Assembly (NCBI RefSeq): GCF_019049325.1
Contig: NZ_JAGMUO010000030.1
Coordinates: 62,001-126,000 of the forward strand
Direction: 5' to 3'
Length of the DNA stretch: 64,000 nt
DNA from: Streptomyces sp. AC512_CC834
GTDB lineage: Bacteria; Actinomycetota; Actinomycetes; Streptomycetales; Streptomycetaceae
Part shown: one piece after another, positions 32,819 through 41,743 of the stretch
Numbering within the stretch: position 1 is the first letter of the stretch
How the letters are laid out: each line of letters opens with the position of its first letter
Notes under the pieces: model-generated
The model's database searches: none
The model's input: only the letters and a program-made list of their open reading frames with translations
What the model was told of the DNA's origin: nothing
Position numbers and translations under genes: made by a program

Positions 32819-33883
32819 CTACTCCTGCTTCTTCCGCCGTGTGCCGAACACGATCTCGTCCCAGCTCGGCACCGCCGCTCGGCGGCCCGGCCGGACCCCG
32901 TCGGCCTCGGCCTGGCGGTCGGTGGAGCCGGTGAGGCGGTCGCGGTGGCTGGCCACCGAGCGCGGCATGAGCACGTCGGCGTAGGCGGAACCGGCCGACG
33001 CCGCGGGGGCGGGGGGCTCCTCCACCTCGGGTTCCTCGGTGGGCTCCTCCACCGGTTCAGGAGCGCGCTCGGGCACCACCAGGTCGCCGCGGAAGCTCGG
33101 TACGGCCTCCAGCAGGCTGGTGAGCGAGTCGCGTTCGCGCTCGGCCGAGGCGGTGGCCGCGGTGTCGTCGGCAGGCTCGGTCGGCGGCGGCGGGGGCAGG
33201 CTCGGCCGCTCCCGCTGCTCCCGGTCGAGGGTGCGGTCCAGCGGCCGGTCGCGCGGCAGCCGTGCGATGCGGGGAACGAACGGGAAGCTGGGCTCGGGCG
33301 CCGCGGCGAGGTCGTCGGACTCGCCGATCAGCGCGCGTGCCTCCGCGTCGACGGCCTGGACGAGCCGCCGGGGCGGGTCGTACGTCCAGCTCGCCGAGTG
33401 CGGTTCGCCCGCGACCAGGTAGACCAGCAGGACTTCCCAGGTGCCGTCGTCGCGGCGCCAGGAGTCCCACTGGACGGTGTCCTTGTCGGCGCCGCGCAGC
33501 AGCAGTCGCTCCTGTACGGCCTCGCCGAGGGGCGGCCCGGAGTTCTCGCCGGGACGGCGGACGGGGGTCTTGCGGGCCCGCTCCGCCATGAAGGCGCGCT
33601 CGGCCAGCACGGGGCCCTCGAAGCGCCGTACGCGATCGACGGGGATGCCGGCCATCTGGGCGACCTCTTCCGCGGTCGCGCCGGCCCGTATACGTGCCTG
33701 AATGTCGCGGGGGCGGAGATGGCTCTCCACCTCGATCTCGATCTGGCCGAGGCGGGGACGGTCGCCGCGCACGGCGGCCCGGAGCCGCTCGTCGATCGGA
33801 AGCGTGTACTCCGTGCTGTCCGCAGCCTTCAGCACCAGCCGTGTGCCGTCATTCGAGACGGCCACGACACGCAGTTCGGGCAT
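32819..33883 (-). CDS. sepH: Septation protein SepH
   Basis: A 354-aa protein, the actinobacterial cell-division factor known to stimulate FtsZ assembly. The start ATG at 33883 has GGGAGG upstream. The N-terminal domain (MPELRVVAVSNDGTRLVLKAADSTEYTLPIDERLR) is followed by a helix-turn-helix (about 57-90, LRPRDIQARIRAGATAEEVAQMAGIPVDRVRRFEGPV), then a long disordered Pro/Glu/Asp-rich linker (from about 200) and a conserved basic C-terminus. It is convergent with the sulfurtransferase, the arrangement also known in S. coelicolor (sepH is SCO5855). Confidence 0.95.
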   Translation of the reverse strand: MPELRVVAVSNDGTRLVLKAADSTEYTLPIDERLRAAVRGDRPRLGQIEIEVESHLRPRDIQARIRAGATAEEVAQMAGIPVDRVRRFEGPVLAERAFMAERARKTPVRRPGENSGPPLGEAVQERLLLRGADKDTVQWDSWRRDDGTWEVLLVYLVAGEPHSASWTYDPPRRLVQAVDAEARALIGESDDLAAAPEPSFPFVPRIARLPRDRPLDRTLDREQRERPSLPPPPPTEPADDTAATASAERERDSLTSLLEAVPSFRGDLVVPERAPEPVEEPTEEPEVEEPPAPAASAGSAYADVLMPRSVASHRDRLTGSTDRQAEADGVRPGRRAAVPSWDEIVFGTRRKKQE

Positions 33884-34354
33884 GGGGACCTCCCGGGTGG
33901 TGCCTGCCGACGTCACGTGCGTCGCTGCTTCCGCTCTGTCGAGTGTGACCTGCCCGGGTGCAGCCTGCCACAACCTTGCCGAGTTGCCCGGCGTGTCGGG
34001 CGCGGGCCCTGGATCGCCGTTATGGCACGGTTACCTATTCGCAACGCTGAGTGACCAACTGCCTCACCCTGTGCAACTAGCCCCCTCCCGGCGGTCCTTC
34101 AAGGTCCGGCCCCCTTGTCGGGAGACCGGCCCCAGGGCTCGCAACAGTACTCCATTCGGGCCACGTGCGTGGATTGGCGCGCCGCCCAACTTCTGGCAAG
34201 AGGTGACGCTTGGCCGTCCCTGGCGCGATTTCCGCGATCTTGGGCGTGGCGTACTTCACGCAATCACCAGAAACGGAACTAATGGTTTCGCCCGCACGTC
34301 CCTTTCTCGTGCAGTTGATCGACCCCGTGCGGGAAAGGCAGGCAAGGTCCGAGG
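33884..34354. other. Intergenic region between sepH and a membrane protein gene
   Basis: A 471-bp gap with somewhat lower GC (about 34020-34290). It should hold the promoters of sepH (leftward) and of the gene at 34355 (rightward). I see no convincing gene; possible short reading frames in it have poor codon use. Confidence 0.5.
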
Positions 34355-35254
34355 ATGCGTGAAAAGTCCGATGACGCAGGTGAGGCGGACGTGCGTACGA
34401 AGGGGGAGTCCAGGCGAATCGACCTGAGCGTGCCCCAGGTCGCGGGCAGCGCCCTGGCGGCGGTGGTCGCCGCCAAACTCGCCTCCTCCTTCGGCGTGTA
34501 CGGCACGATCGTCGGTGCCGGTGTGATCAGTGTCGTCGCCACCTGCGGGGGCTCGGTCTTCCAGCACTTCTTCAAGCGCACCGGCGACCAGCTCCGGGTG
34601 AAGCGCACCGTCGGCGCCGTGCGGACCGGCGGGGGAACGGAGCCGGTCCCGGCTCCGGTACGGGGTTCGGCTGCGGGCGGGTTCACCGAGGGCACCGTCT
34701 ACCGCGCGCGGACCACGGGCTGGCGGCGCCCGGTGGTCGCGGCGGCCCTCGTCTTCGGCGTCACCATGGCCGGGATCACCGCGTACGAGGTCGCCTCAGG
34801 CCAGAACCTGAGCGGCGGCCACAGCACCACCGTCGGCAGCGCCTTCACCGGTCACGGCAAGTCCGCCGCGGATTCGGGGGAGTCGGGCGACTCCGACGGC
34901 TCGGGAGACTCCGGCGGCTCTGGCGGTTCCGGCGGCTCCGAGGACTCGCGGGACGGCCAGGATTCGGGTGGTTCCGGTGACGCGGGGGACTCCGGCTCCG
35001 GTGACGACGCCCCGGCCTCCACCCCGTCCCAGACCCCGGACGGAACCGGCGACGGCACGTCGTCCGACGGTGGTTCCGCGGAAGACGGCGGTACGGCGTC
35101 CAGCCCGGCGCCCACCCCGGACGCCACCGGTGACGAGGGCTCGGGCGACGACGGGACCCCCGACCCGGACGCCTCGGCTACGGTCCCAGAACCCGGCGCA
35201 AGTAGTCGTTCTGGAACAGACGATCCGGGTCGAGACGGTCCCGCAGCGCCGTGA
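34355..35254 (+). CDS. Membrane protein with a Ser/Gly/Asp-rich extracytoplasmic tail
   Basis: A 299-aa protein. A basic N-terminus is followed by a hydrophobic or amphipathic segment (about 25-75, VPQVAGSALAAVVAAKLASSFGVYGTIVGAGVISVV) and a second transmembrane helix (about 125-147, RRPVVAAALVFGVTMAGITAYEVASG). The last 125 residues are a low-complexity Ser/Gly/Asp region that is probably disordered and outside the cell. Its 3' end overlaps the convergent oxidase gene by 77 bp. Function unknown. Confidence 0.75.
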   Translation: MREKSDDAGEADVRTKGESRRIDLSVPQVAGSALAAVVAAKLASSFGVYGTIVGAGVISVVATCGGSVFQHFFKRTGDQLRVKRTVGAVRTGGGTEPVPAPVRGSAAGGFTEGTVYRARTTGWRRPVVAAALVFGVTMAGITAYEVASGQNLSGGHSTTVGSAFTGHGKSAADSGESGDSDGSGDSGGSGGSGGSEDSRDGQDSGGSGDAGDSGSGDDAPASTPSQTPDGTGDGTSSDGGSAEDGGTASSPAPTPDATGDEGSGDDGTPDPDASATVPEPGASSRSGTDDPGRDGPAAP

Positions 35255-36515
35255 ACTCGCCGAAGCGCGGATACACCCGGGAGAAGTACTCGGCGTCCCG
35301 GGTGTGGATCTTGCCCCAGTGCGGCCGGCCCTCGTGCGCCGTGAATACGCGCTCGGCGGCGGTGAAGTACGCCTGGTAGGGCGTGCCCCGGAACATGTGC
35401 ACGGCGATGTACGCGCTGTCGCGCCCCGAGGCGGTGGACAGCGTGATGTCGTCGGCCGGGGCCGTGCGCACCTCGACCGGGAAGCTGATCCGCAGCCGTG
35501 ACCGTTCGACCATCGCCCGCAGTTCGCGCAGCGTCTCGACGACGGCCTCGCGCGGAACGGCGTACTCCATCTCCACGAACCGCACCCGGCGCGGAGAGGT
35601 GAAGACCTTGTAGGGGGTGTCCGTGTACGTACGCGCGGAGAGCGCCTTGCTGGAGATCCGCGCGATCGCGGGGACGGCGGCCGGCGCCGCGCGGCCGACC
35701 CAGTTGGCCGCCTGGAAGACGCCGTTGGACAGGAACTCGTCCTCGAACCAGCCCTGGAGCCTTCCCACCGGCTGCTCGGGGCCGGCGCTGCGGTTGTTGC
35801 GCTTGGTGTTGGTGCTGCCGGTGTGCGGGAACCAGTAGAACTCGAAGTGCTCGTTCTCGGACCACAGCTCGTCGAACTCGGCGAGGACGCGCTCGAACGG
35901 CATCGGCTCCTCGCGGGCCGTCAGCAGGAAGACCGGCTCCACGGCGAAGGTGATCGCGGTGACGACGCCCAGGGCGCCCAGGCCGATCCGGGCGGCGGCG
36001 AAGACTTCGGGGTTCTCCTGCTCGGAGCAGGTCAGCACCGCTCCGTCCGCCGTGACCAGTTCCAGGCCCCGGATCTGGGCGGCGATCGAGGCCGAGTCGC
36101 GGCCCGTGCCGTGGGTGCCGGTACTGGTGGCCCCGGAGACGGTCTGCTCCATGATGTCGCCCATGTTCGTCAGCGACAGACCCTCCCGCGCGAGGGCCAT
36201 GTTGAGCCTCTTGAGCGGGGTGCCGGCCTCGACCGTGACCGTCATGGCGGCGCGATCAATGCCGCGGATGCCCGTCAACAGTTGAGGGCGGATCAACACA
36301 CCGTTCGTCGCGGCTATGGACGTGAAGGAGTGCCCGGTGCCGACCGCCTTGACCCGCAGCCCGTCCTCGGCCGCCTTGCGTACGGCGCCGGCCAGTTCGT
36401 CGACGGAGGCGGGAGCGACCTCCCGCGCGGGGCGCGCGGAGACGTTGCCGCCCCAGTTACGCCATGTGCTGTTCCGGCCGTTCGTCCTGCCGCTCGCCGT
36501 GCGTGTGCTGCTCAA
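35178..36515 (-). CDS. FAD-linked sugar-lactone oxidase (D-arabinono-1,4-lactone oxidase family)
   Basis: A 445-aa flavoprotein. The N-terminal FAD-binding domain shows VGTGHSFTSIAATNGVLI and TVSGATSTGTHGTG (a typical FAD-contact loop). The C-terminal ALO domain ends with HWGKIHTRDAEYF...DPDRLFQNDYLRRVLG. Family members oxidise aldonolactones such as arabinono-, gulono- or galactonolactone. The TTG start is supported by a GGGAGGG site 5 nt upstream. The 5' end overlaps the MFS gene by 59 bp on the same strand, so the two may be co-expressed. Confidence 0.9.
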   Translation of the reverse strand: MSSTRTASGRTNGRNSTWRNWGGNVSARPAREVAPASVDELAGAVRKAAEDGLRVKAVGTGHSFTSIAATNGVLIRPQLLTGIRGIDRAAMTVTVEAGTPLKRLNMALAREGLSLTNMGDIMEQTVSGATSTGTHGTGRDSASIAAQIRGLELVTADGAVLTCSEQENPEVFAAARIGLGALGVVTAITFAVEPVFLLTAREEPMPFERVLAEFDELWSENEHFEFYWFPHTGSTNTKRNNRSAGPEQPVGRLQGWFEDEFLSNGVFQAANWVGRAAPAAVPAIARISSKALSARTYTDTPYKVFTSPRRVRFVEMEYAVPREAVVETLRELRAMVERSRLRISFPVEVRTAPADDITLSTASGRDSAYIAVHMFRGTPYQAYFTAAERVFTAHEGRPHWGKIHTRDAEYFSRVYPRFGEFTALRDRLDPDRLFQNDYLRRVLGP

Positions 36516-37713
36516 CGGTCCCTCCCCGACGCGGATCCGGCCGCTTGAGCCGGCGGTACCCGAGGAAACCGACCGCGACCGCGACGGCCCCGGCCACCGC
36601 CGGAACCCCGTACCCCGCGCGCGCTCCGGAGGCGTCGATCACCCAGCCGCCCGCGGAGGAGCCGAGCGCGACCCCGACCGCGAGTCCGGTACTCACCCAG
36701 GTCATGCCCTCGGTGAGCTGCGTGCGTGGTACGTGCTCTTCGATGAGGGACATCGTCGTGATCATCGTGGGAGCGATGGACAGACCCGCAACGAACAGCG
36801 CCGCGGCCAGAAACAGCAGGTTTCCGACCAGTAGGAGTGGGATCATACTCACGGCCATCGTGCAGACCCCCAGCAGCCAGCGGCGCTCGGGCGGTCCGGT
36901 GAAGCGCAGCAGCCCGAAAATCATGGCCGCCGTGCACGATCCCGCCGCGTACAGGGCGAGTACGAGGCTGGCGGCGGCCTTGTGCCCCTCCTCCTCGGCG
37001 AACGCCACGGTGACGACGTCGATGGCCCCGAAGATCGCTCCCGTGGCGGCGAACGTGCCGACCAGGACCCGAAGCCCCCGGGAGCGCAGCGCGGTGCCGC
37101 CGCCCTTGTGCTCGCGCGGGTGCGGTTCAGGTTCGGTGGCACGCTGCGAGGTCAGCCAGAAGACGCCCGTGGCCAGGAAGCAGGCGGCGAGCAGCGGCCC
37201 GGCCTCCGGGAACCAGGCCGTGGACAGGCCGATGGAGATGATCGGCCCGAAGATGAAACAGACCTCGTCCACCACGGACTCGAAGGAGTACGCGGTGTGC
37301 AGTCGCGGCGTCCCCCGGTACAGGGCCGCCCAGCGGGACCGGACCATCGCGCCGAGGCTCGGCACGCAGCCGATGCCGACGCAGGCCACGAACAGCACCC
37401 AGTCCGGCCACCCGTGGTGCGCCGCGGGCAGCAGCACCGCGGCCGCGGTGAGCGACACCAGGGTCGCCGGGCGCAGCACCCGCCGCTGCCCGTACCGGTC
37501 CACCAGGCGGGAGACCTGCGGTCCGGCCACGGCGGCGGCGAGCGCGATGGTGGCCGACAGCGCCCCGGCCAGCCCGTACCGCCCGGTGAGCTGCGAGATC
37601 ATCGTCACCACGCCGATGCCCATCATCGACAGCGGCATCCGGCCGAGGAAGCCCGCGGTGGAGAAGGCCCTGGTGCCGGGGGAGGCGAACAGCGCGCGGT
37701 AGGGGCTGGGCAA
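36457..37713 (-). CDS. Major facilitator superfamily transporter
   Basis: About 418 aa with roughly twelve hydrophobic segments and an MFS-type cytoplasmic loop after TM2 (GPQVSRLVDRYGQRRVLR). It ends in a His/Arg/Gln-rich tail. The start is uncertain: an open frame reaches a GTG at 37860, but that extension lacks a ribosome site and contains 11-bp direct repeats. A TTG at 37713 has GGAG 7 nt upstream and begins the conserved-looking part (PSPYRALFASPGTRAFSTAGFLGRMPLSM). The substrate cannot be told from sequence. It overlaps the oxidase gene and is divergent from ferrochelatase. Confidence 0.85.
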   Translation of the reverse strand: MPSPYRALFASPGTRAFSTAGFLGRMPLSMMGIGVVTMISQLTGRYGLAGALSATIALAAAVAGPQVSRLVDRYGQRRVLRPATLVSLTAAAVLLPAAHHGWPDWVLFVACVGIGCVPSLGAMVRSRWAALYRGTPRLHTAYSFESVVDEVCFIFGPIISIGLSTAWFPEAGPLLAACFLATGVFWLTSQRATEPEPHPREHKGGGTALRSRGLRVLVGTFAATGAIFGAIDVVTVAFAEEEGHKAAASLVLALYAAGSCTAAMIFGLLRFTGPPERRWLLGVCTMAVSMIPLLLVGNLLFLAAALFVAGLSIAPTMITTMSLIEEHVPRTQLTEGMTWVSTGLAVGVALGSSAGGWVIDASGARAGYGVPAVAGAVAVAVGFLGYRRLKRPDPRRGGTVEQHTHGERQDERPEQHMA

Positions 37714-37740
37714 CGAGGTCTCCGGAAACGACTCGGTGGC

Positions 37741-37773
37741 GCTCAGTGACGGCTCAGTGACGGCTCGGTTCTG
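37741..37773. repeat. 11-bp-phased direct repeats upstream of ferrochelatase
   Basis: GCTCAGTGACG occurs twice in tandem (37741-37751, 37752-37762), followed by a degenerate third unit (GCTCGGTTCTG). A near copy of the same array lies at 40344-40375, beyond the next two genes. The 11-nt period is what direct-repeat-binding regulators use. Confidence 0.7.
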
Positions 37774-37913
37774 TGACGGCGCAGTAAGGTGCGAATGCCG
37801 CCGATACAGCTTACTCGGCGGCAGGCCCGGGAACACCCCCGCGGACCTGCTGAAACGCACGGTCGGTACCCCACCGTTTCCGCGCTGTCAGTGCCGGGTG
37901 GCAGGATCGAGAC

Positions 37914-39041
37914 ATGCCAGACGTGCTCGATGCCAGCCCCTACGACGCCCTGCTCCTGCTCTCGTTCGGCGGCCCGGAGGGCCCGGACGACGTCGTCCCG
38001 TTCCTGGAGAACGTGACCCGCGGGCGAGGCATCCCCAAGGAACGCCTCAAGGAAGTCGGACAGCACTACTTCCTCTTCGGCGGAATCAGCCCCATCAACG
38101 ACCAGAACCGCGCCCTGCTGGGCGCCCTCCGCAAGGACTTCGCCGAGCACGGCCTGGACCTGCCGGTCTACTGGGGCAACCGCAACTGGGCGCCGTACCT
38201 GACGGACACCCTGCGTGAGATGGTCCGCGACGGCCGCCGCCGCATCCTGGTCCTGGCCACCAGCGCCTACGCCTCGTACTCGGGCTGCCGCCAGTACCGC
38301 GAGAACCTCGCGGAGGCGCTCGCCGCCCTGGAGGCCGAGGGACTGGAGCTGCCGAAGACCGACAAGCTCCGGCACTACTTCAACCACCCCGGCTTCGTCG
38401 AGCCCATGGTCGACGGGCTCGTCGAGTCCCTCGCCGGGCTGCCCGAGGAGGTCCGGGACGGCGCGCACATCGCGTTCTCGACCCACTCGATCCCCACCGC
38501 CGCCGCGGACACCTCCGGTCCGGTCGACGCGCACGGCGACGGCGGGGCGTACGTGCGCCAGCACCTGGACGTGGCGCGGGTGATCGCCGACGCCGTCCGC
38601 GAGCGCACCGGTGTCGACCACCCCTGGCAGCTCGTCTACCAGTCACGCTCGGGCGCCCCGCACATCCCGTGGCTGGAGCCCGACATCTGCGACCACCTGG
38701 AGGAGCGTCACGCGGCCGGCGTCCCCGCCGTCGTGATGGCCCCCATCGGATTCGTCTCCGACCACATGGAGGTCCTGTACGACCTCGACACGGAGGCCAC
38801 CGCCAAGGCCGGGGAGCTGGGGCTGCCGGTGCGCCGCTCGGCCACGGTGGGCGCCGACCCGCGGTTCGCCGCGGCCGTCCGCGACCTCGTCCTGGAGCGG
38901 GCCGCCGACGAACGCGGGCAGGAGGTCACCCCTTGTGCCCTCGGCGCCCTGGGTGCGAGCCACAACCTGTGCCCGGTCGGCTGCTGCCCCGCCCGTGCCG
39001 CACGTCCCGCCGCCGCGGGCGCCGACAGTCCCTACGCGTGA
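37914..39041 (+). CDS. hemH: Coproporphyrin III ferrochelatase
   Basis: A 375-aa enzyme inserting iron into the porphyrin in the coproporphyrin-dependent (actinobacterial and firmicute) haem pathway; also named cpfC. It opens with [25 protein letters not shown] and contains [15 protein letters not shown], with the catalytic His in the STHS loop, and YQSRSG. The C-terminal Cys-rich motif (CALG...CPVGCCPAR) fits the [2Fe-2S] cluster known in actinobacterial ferrochelatases. The phosphatase gene follows 8 bp later, so the two probably form an operon. Confidence 0.95.
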   Translation: MPDVLDASPYDALLLLSFGGPEGPDDVVPFLENVTRGRGIPKERLKEVGQHYFLFGGISPINDQNRALLGALRKDFAEHGLDLPVYWGNRNWAPYLTDTLREMVRDGRRRILVLATSAYASYSGCRQYRENLAEALAALEAEGLELPKTDKLRHYFNHPGFVEPMVDGLVESLAGLPEEVRDGAHIAFSTHSIPTAAADTSGPVDAHGDGGAYVRQHLDVARVIADAVRERTGVDHPWQLVYQSRSGAPHIPWLEPDICDHLEERHAAGVPAVVMAPIGFVSDHMEVLYDLDTEATAKAGELGLPVRRSATVGADPRFAAAVRDLVLERAADERGQEVTPCALGALGASHNLCPVGCCPARAARPAAAGADSPYA

Positions 39042-39049
39042 AGGGCCCC

Positions 39050-39868
39050 GTGACCGACGTGACGACCGATCCGCTCCACGCCGACCTGCTGAAGATCGCC
39101 CAGGAGGCGGCCCACCGCGCCGGCGAGCTGCTGCGGGACGGCCGCCCGGCCGACCTCGCGGTCGCCGCCACCAAGTCCAGCCCGATCGACGTGGTCACCG
39201 AGATGGACATCGCGGCGGAGAAACTGATCACCGGGCTGATCGCCGACCGCCGCCCCGACGACGGCTTCCTCGGCGAGGAGGGCTCCGCCGTGGAGGGCAC
39301 GAGCGGTGTCCGCTGGGTCATCGACCCGCTCGACGGCACGGTCAACTACCTCTACGGACTGCCCACCTGGGCGGTCTCCATCGCCGCCGAGCAGGACGGC
39401 GAGCGGGTGGCCGGAGCCGTCGTGGCCCCGATGCGGGGCGAGTCCTACCACGCGCTGCTCGGCGGCGGCGCCTGGGCGACGGGAGCCTGGGAGGGCGAAC
39501 GCAGGCTGTCCTGCCGGTCCGCCGCGCCGCTGGACCAGGCGCTGGTCTCCACCGGGTTCAACTACGTCGCCGACGTCCGCGCGGAGCAGGCCGAGATCGC
39601 GCGACGGCTCATTCCGCTGGTGCGGGACATCCGGCGCGGCGGCTCGGCCGCCATCGACCTGTGCGACGTGGCCGCGGGACGCCTCGACGGCTACTACGAG
39701 CGAGGCCTGCACCCCTGGGACCTCGCGGCAGGCGACCTGATCGCCCGGGAGGCGGGCGCGGTGACCGGCGGACGCCCCGGTGAGCGCCCCACCGGCGCCC
39801 TGACGATCGCCGCCACCCCGGCCGTCTTCGAGCCCCTCCAGCGGCTCCTGACGGACTTCGGCGCGTAG
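39050..39868 (+). CDS. Inositol monophosphatase family phosphatase
   Basis: A 272-aa Mg-dependent phosphatase. Motifs are GEEGS (metal-binding Glu), DPLDGTVNYLYGLP (metal and catalytic aspartates) and WDLAAGDLIAREAGA near the C-terminus. The substrate may be inositol-1-phosphate, needed for phosphoinositides and mycothiol, or a related sugar phosphate. The GTG at 39050 is preferred because AAGGG precedes it; an in-frame GTG at 39038 has no such site. It lies just after ferrochelatase. Confidence 0.9.
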   Translation: MTDVTTDPLHADLLKIAQEAAHRAGELLRDGRPADLAVAATKSSPIDVVTEMDIAAEKLITGLIADRRPDDGFLGEEGSAVEGTSGVRWVIDPLDGTVNYLYGLPTWAVSIAAEQDGERVAGAVVAPMRGESYHALLGGGAWATGAWEGERRLSCRSAAPLDQALVSTGFNYVADVRAEQAEIARRLIPLVRDIRRGGSAAIDLCDVAAGRLDGYYERGLHPWDLAAGDLIAREAGAVTGGRPGERPTGALTIAATPAVFEPLQRLLTDFGA

Positions 39869-40433
39869 GCCTGCGGCGGTATGACGGACGGCGGAAGGCG
39901 GAAGGCGGAAGGCGGGAACCGGTCGGGCGCGCGGGAGCGCCGTCGGCGCCTTGCCCCAGCGGCCTCGCCCGCGCCGTGGGTCGCCCGAGCCCGGCACGCG
40001 GCGCCCGTGCGGGGCGCGGGACCCGTGCGGGCGCGTCCCGTGCGGGCGCGTCCCGTGTGTCCGCCGGCCACTGCTCCTCGCGTCCTCGCGCGTGTCCCAG
40101 CGCGCGTCCGGACCTCCGCGGCACTCTCGGCCAGATCGACGGACAGCCGTGTCTCCTCGCGCGCGTCCGGACCGCTCCTCCGCCCGACCGCCCGACCGAG
40201 CCGGGACGCTTGGCCGCCTCCTCCCGGAGACCGCTCCGCTCCGGCTCGACCCGCCACCGGCCCGGCGCGGGCACGCCCGTGCCCCAGCCGCCCACCCGCG
40301 CTGAGCGTCAGCTCCGCCCGAGCCGCCACCACCCTCCGCGACAGCTCAGTGATCGCTCAGTGACCGCTCGATACGCACCGCGCCCGTGTCGCCGACGGGC
40401 CACGCCGCGCACCGCCGGGCGTCCACCCGCACG
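39869..40433. other. Long GC-rich intergenic region
   Basis: Between the phosphatase gene and the terminator of the 57-aa gene. I see no gene. It holds a GCGGAAG-type short tandem repeat (about 39890-39915), a GCGCGTCCCGTGCGG direct repeat (about 40025-40060), and at 40344-40375 the 11-bp array GCTCAGTGATC / GCTCAGTGACC / GCTCGATACG, which nearly copies the one at 37741. Confidence 0.6.
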
Positions 40434-40469
40434 ACGGGGCCCCGGCGCTGGATCTCGCCGGGGCCCCGT
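40434..40469. terminator. Terminator after the 57-aa gene
   Basis: A 14-bp perfect stem, ACGGGGCCCCGGCG (40434-40447) with CGCCGGGGCCCCGT (40456-40469) and an 8-nt loop. It is positioned 14 bp beyond the stop of the minus-strand gene. Confidence 0.75.
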
Positions 40470-40483
40470 CGTTCACGGGCCGA

Positions 40484-40657
40484 TCAGGCGTTGGTCGCGC
40501 TGACCTCCACACCGTGCTCGGCAGCGAGACGGCGCAGATCGTCGAGCTCGCCCAACTCCACCTCGACAAGGAACTCGTCGCCCTCGTCGCGGGCCCGGGA
40601 CAGGTCGGTCTCGGTCGTCTTTATGCGCTGCAGAAGTCCTGCGGTGAAAGCGTCCAT
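40484..40657 (-). CDS. Small conserved hypothetical protein, 57 aa
   Basis: A 57-residue acidic helical protein (starts MDAFTAGLLQRIKTTETDLS, ends EHGVEVSATNA). The ATG at 40657 has GAGGGGG upstream, and a strong terminator follows the stop. Heptad-like spacing of Leu/Val suggests a coiled coil. I recall a protein of this kind next to cutRS in other streptomycetes. The long open frame reading leftward across cutRS is not real; only this end is. Confidence 0.8.
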   Translation of the reverse strand: MDAFTAGLLQRIKTTETDLSRARDEGDEFLVEVELGELDDLRRLAAEHGVEVSATNA

Positions 40658-41083
40658 GCTGCGCCCCCTCGTCCTGGGTCGTGGGTCGTTGGCACGGGGG
40701 TGTGCCGTTCGGAAGGGGCGATCACGTCTCCGGTGGAGTGCCCAGCGCTGCCCGGCCGGGCGGCGACGGTGCCGGACACCCACGCCCGCTCTGCGGAAGC
40801 GGACCGCGGCGTACCGCGCGGTGACGCGGTACAGGCAGAGCGTGATCGCGGGGTGTAAAGCCGTCCTCCCCCAGCTCCTCTTCGCGGAAACCTCAACCAC
40901 GAGAGAAAATCTCGCATTCCCGCTCCGGCGCCCTTCTTCGGCACCCGGCTCCTCACCCCTCCTCACCCGTCTTACAGCCGACTTATGGCCGAAAAGGGCA
41001 GGATGGAGGCAACACACCCACCAGGCCCTGCCCTCGTGCGCCCGAGAAGCGCTACGCGGGTGGACACAGGAAGGACAAGCGAC
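40658..41083. promoter_or_regulatory. Divergent promoter region of the 57-aa gene and cutRS
   Basis: A 426-bp gap. Its right half contains the most AT-rich bases nearby (about 40890-40925), a likely promoter area for cutRS, plus the ribosome site AAGGA before the cutR GTG. No gene seen. Confidence 0.5.
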
Positions 41084-41737
41084 GTGCGCGTACTCGTCGT
41101 CGAGGACGAGCAACTGCTCGCCGATGCGGTGGCCACCGGACTGCGCCGGGAGGCCATGGCCGTCGACGTCGTGTACGACGGTGCGGCCGCCCTGGAGCGC
41201 ATCGGCGTCAACGACTACGACGTGGTCGTCCTGGACCGCGACCTCCCCCTCGTGCACGGCGACGACGTGTGCCGCAAGATCGTCGAGCTGGGCATGCCCA
41301 CGCGTGTGCTCATGCTCACGGCGTCCGGCGACGTCAGCGACCGCGTCGAGGGCCTGGAGATCGGCGCCGACGACTACCTGCCCAAGCCCTTCGCGTTCAG
41401 CGAGCTGATCGCCCGGGTGCGTGCCCTGGGCCGGCGTACCAGCGTGCCCCTGCCGCCCGTCCTGGAGCGCGCCGGGATCAAGCTCGACCCGAACCGCCGC
41501 GAGGTCTTCCGCGACGGCAAGGAGGTGCAGCTCGCCCCCAAGGAGTTCGCCGTCCTCGAGGTCCTGATGCGCAGCGAGGGCGCCGTGGTCTCCGCGGAGC
41601 AGTTGCTGGAGAAGGCCTGGGACGAGAACACCGACCCGTTCACCAACGTCGTGCGCGTGACCGTCATGACCCTGCGCCGCAAGCTGGGCGAGCCGCCCGT
41701 CATCGTCACCGTCCCCGGCTCCGGCTACCGGATCTGA
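41084..41737 (+). CDS. cutR: Response regulator CutR
   Basis: A 217-aa OmpR-family regulator: receiver domain with the phospho-acceptor Asp51 (VVLDRDLP) and K-P-F at PKPFAFSEL, then a winged helix (LAPKEFAVLEVLM...VVRVTVMTLRRKLGEP...GSGYRI). The sequence and its neighbours match the CutR of S. lividans/S. coelicolor as I remember it. The GTG start follows AAGGA by 8 nt. CutR acts with CutS, encoded 6 bp downstream, and in Streptomyces has been linked to the extracytoplasmic protein-quality response. Confidence 0.95.
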   Translation: MRVLVVEDEQLLADAVATGLRREAMAVDVVYDGAAALERIGVNDYDVVVLDRDLPLVHGDDVCRKIVELGMPTRVLMLTASGDVSDRVEGLEIGADDYLPKPFAFSELIARVRALGRRTSVPLPPVLERAGIKLDPNRREVFRDGKEVQLAPKEFAVLEVLMRSEGAVVSAEQLLEKAWDENTDPFTNVVRVTVMTLRRKLGEPPVIVTVPGSGYRI

Positions 41738-41743
41738 CCGGCC

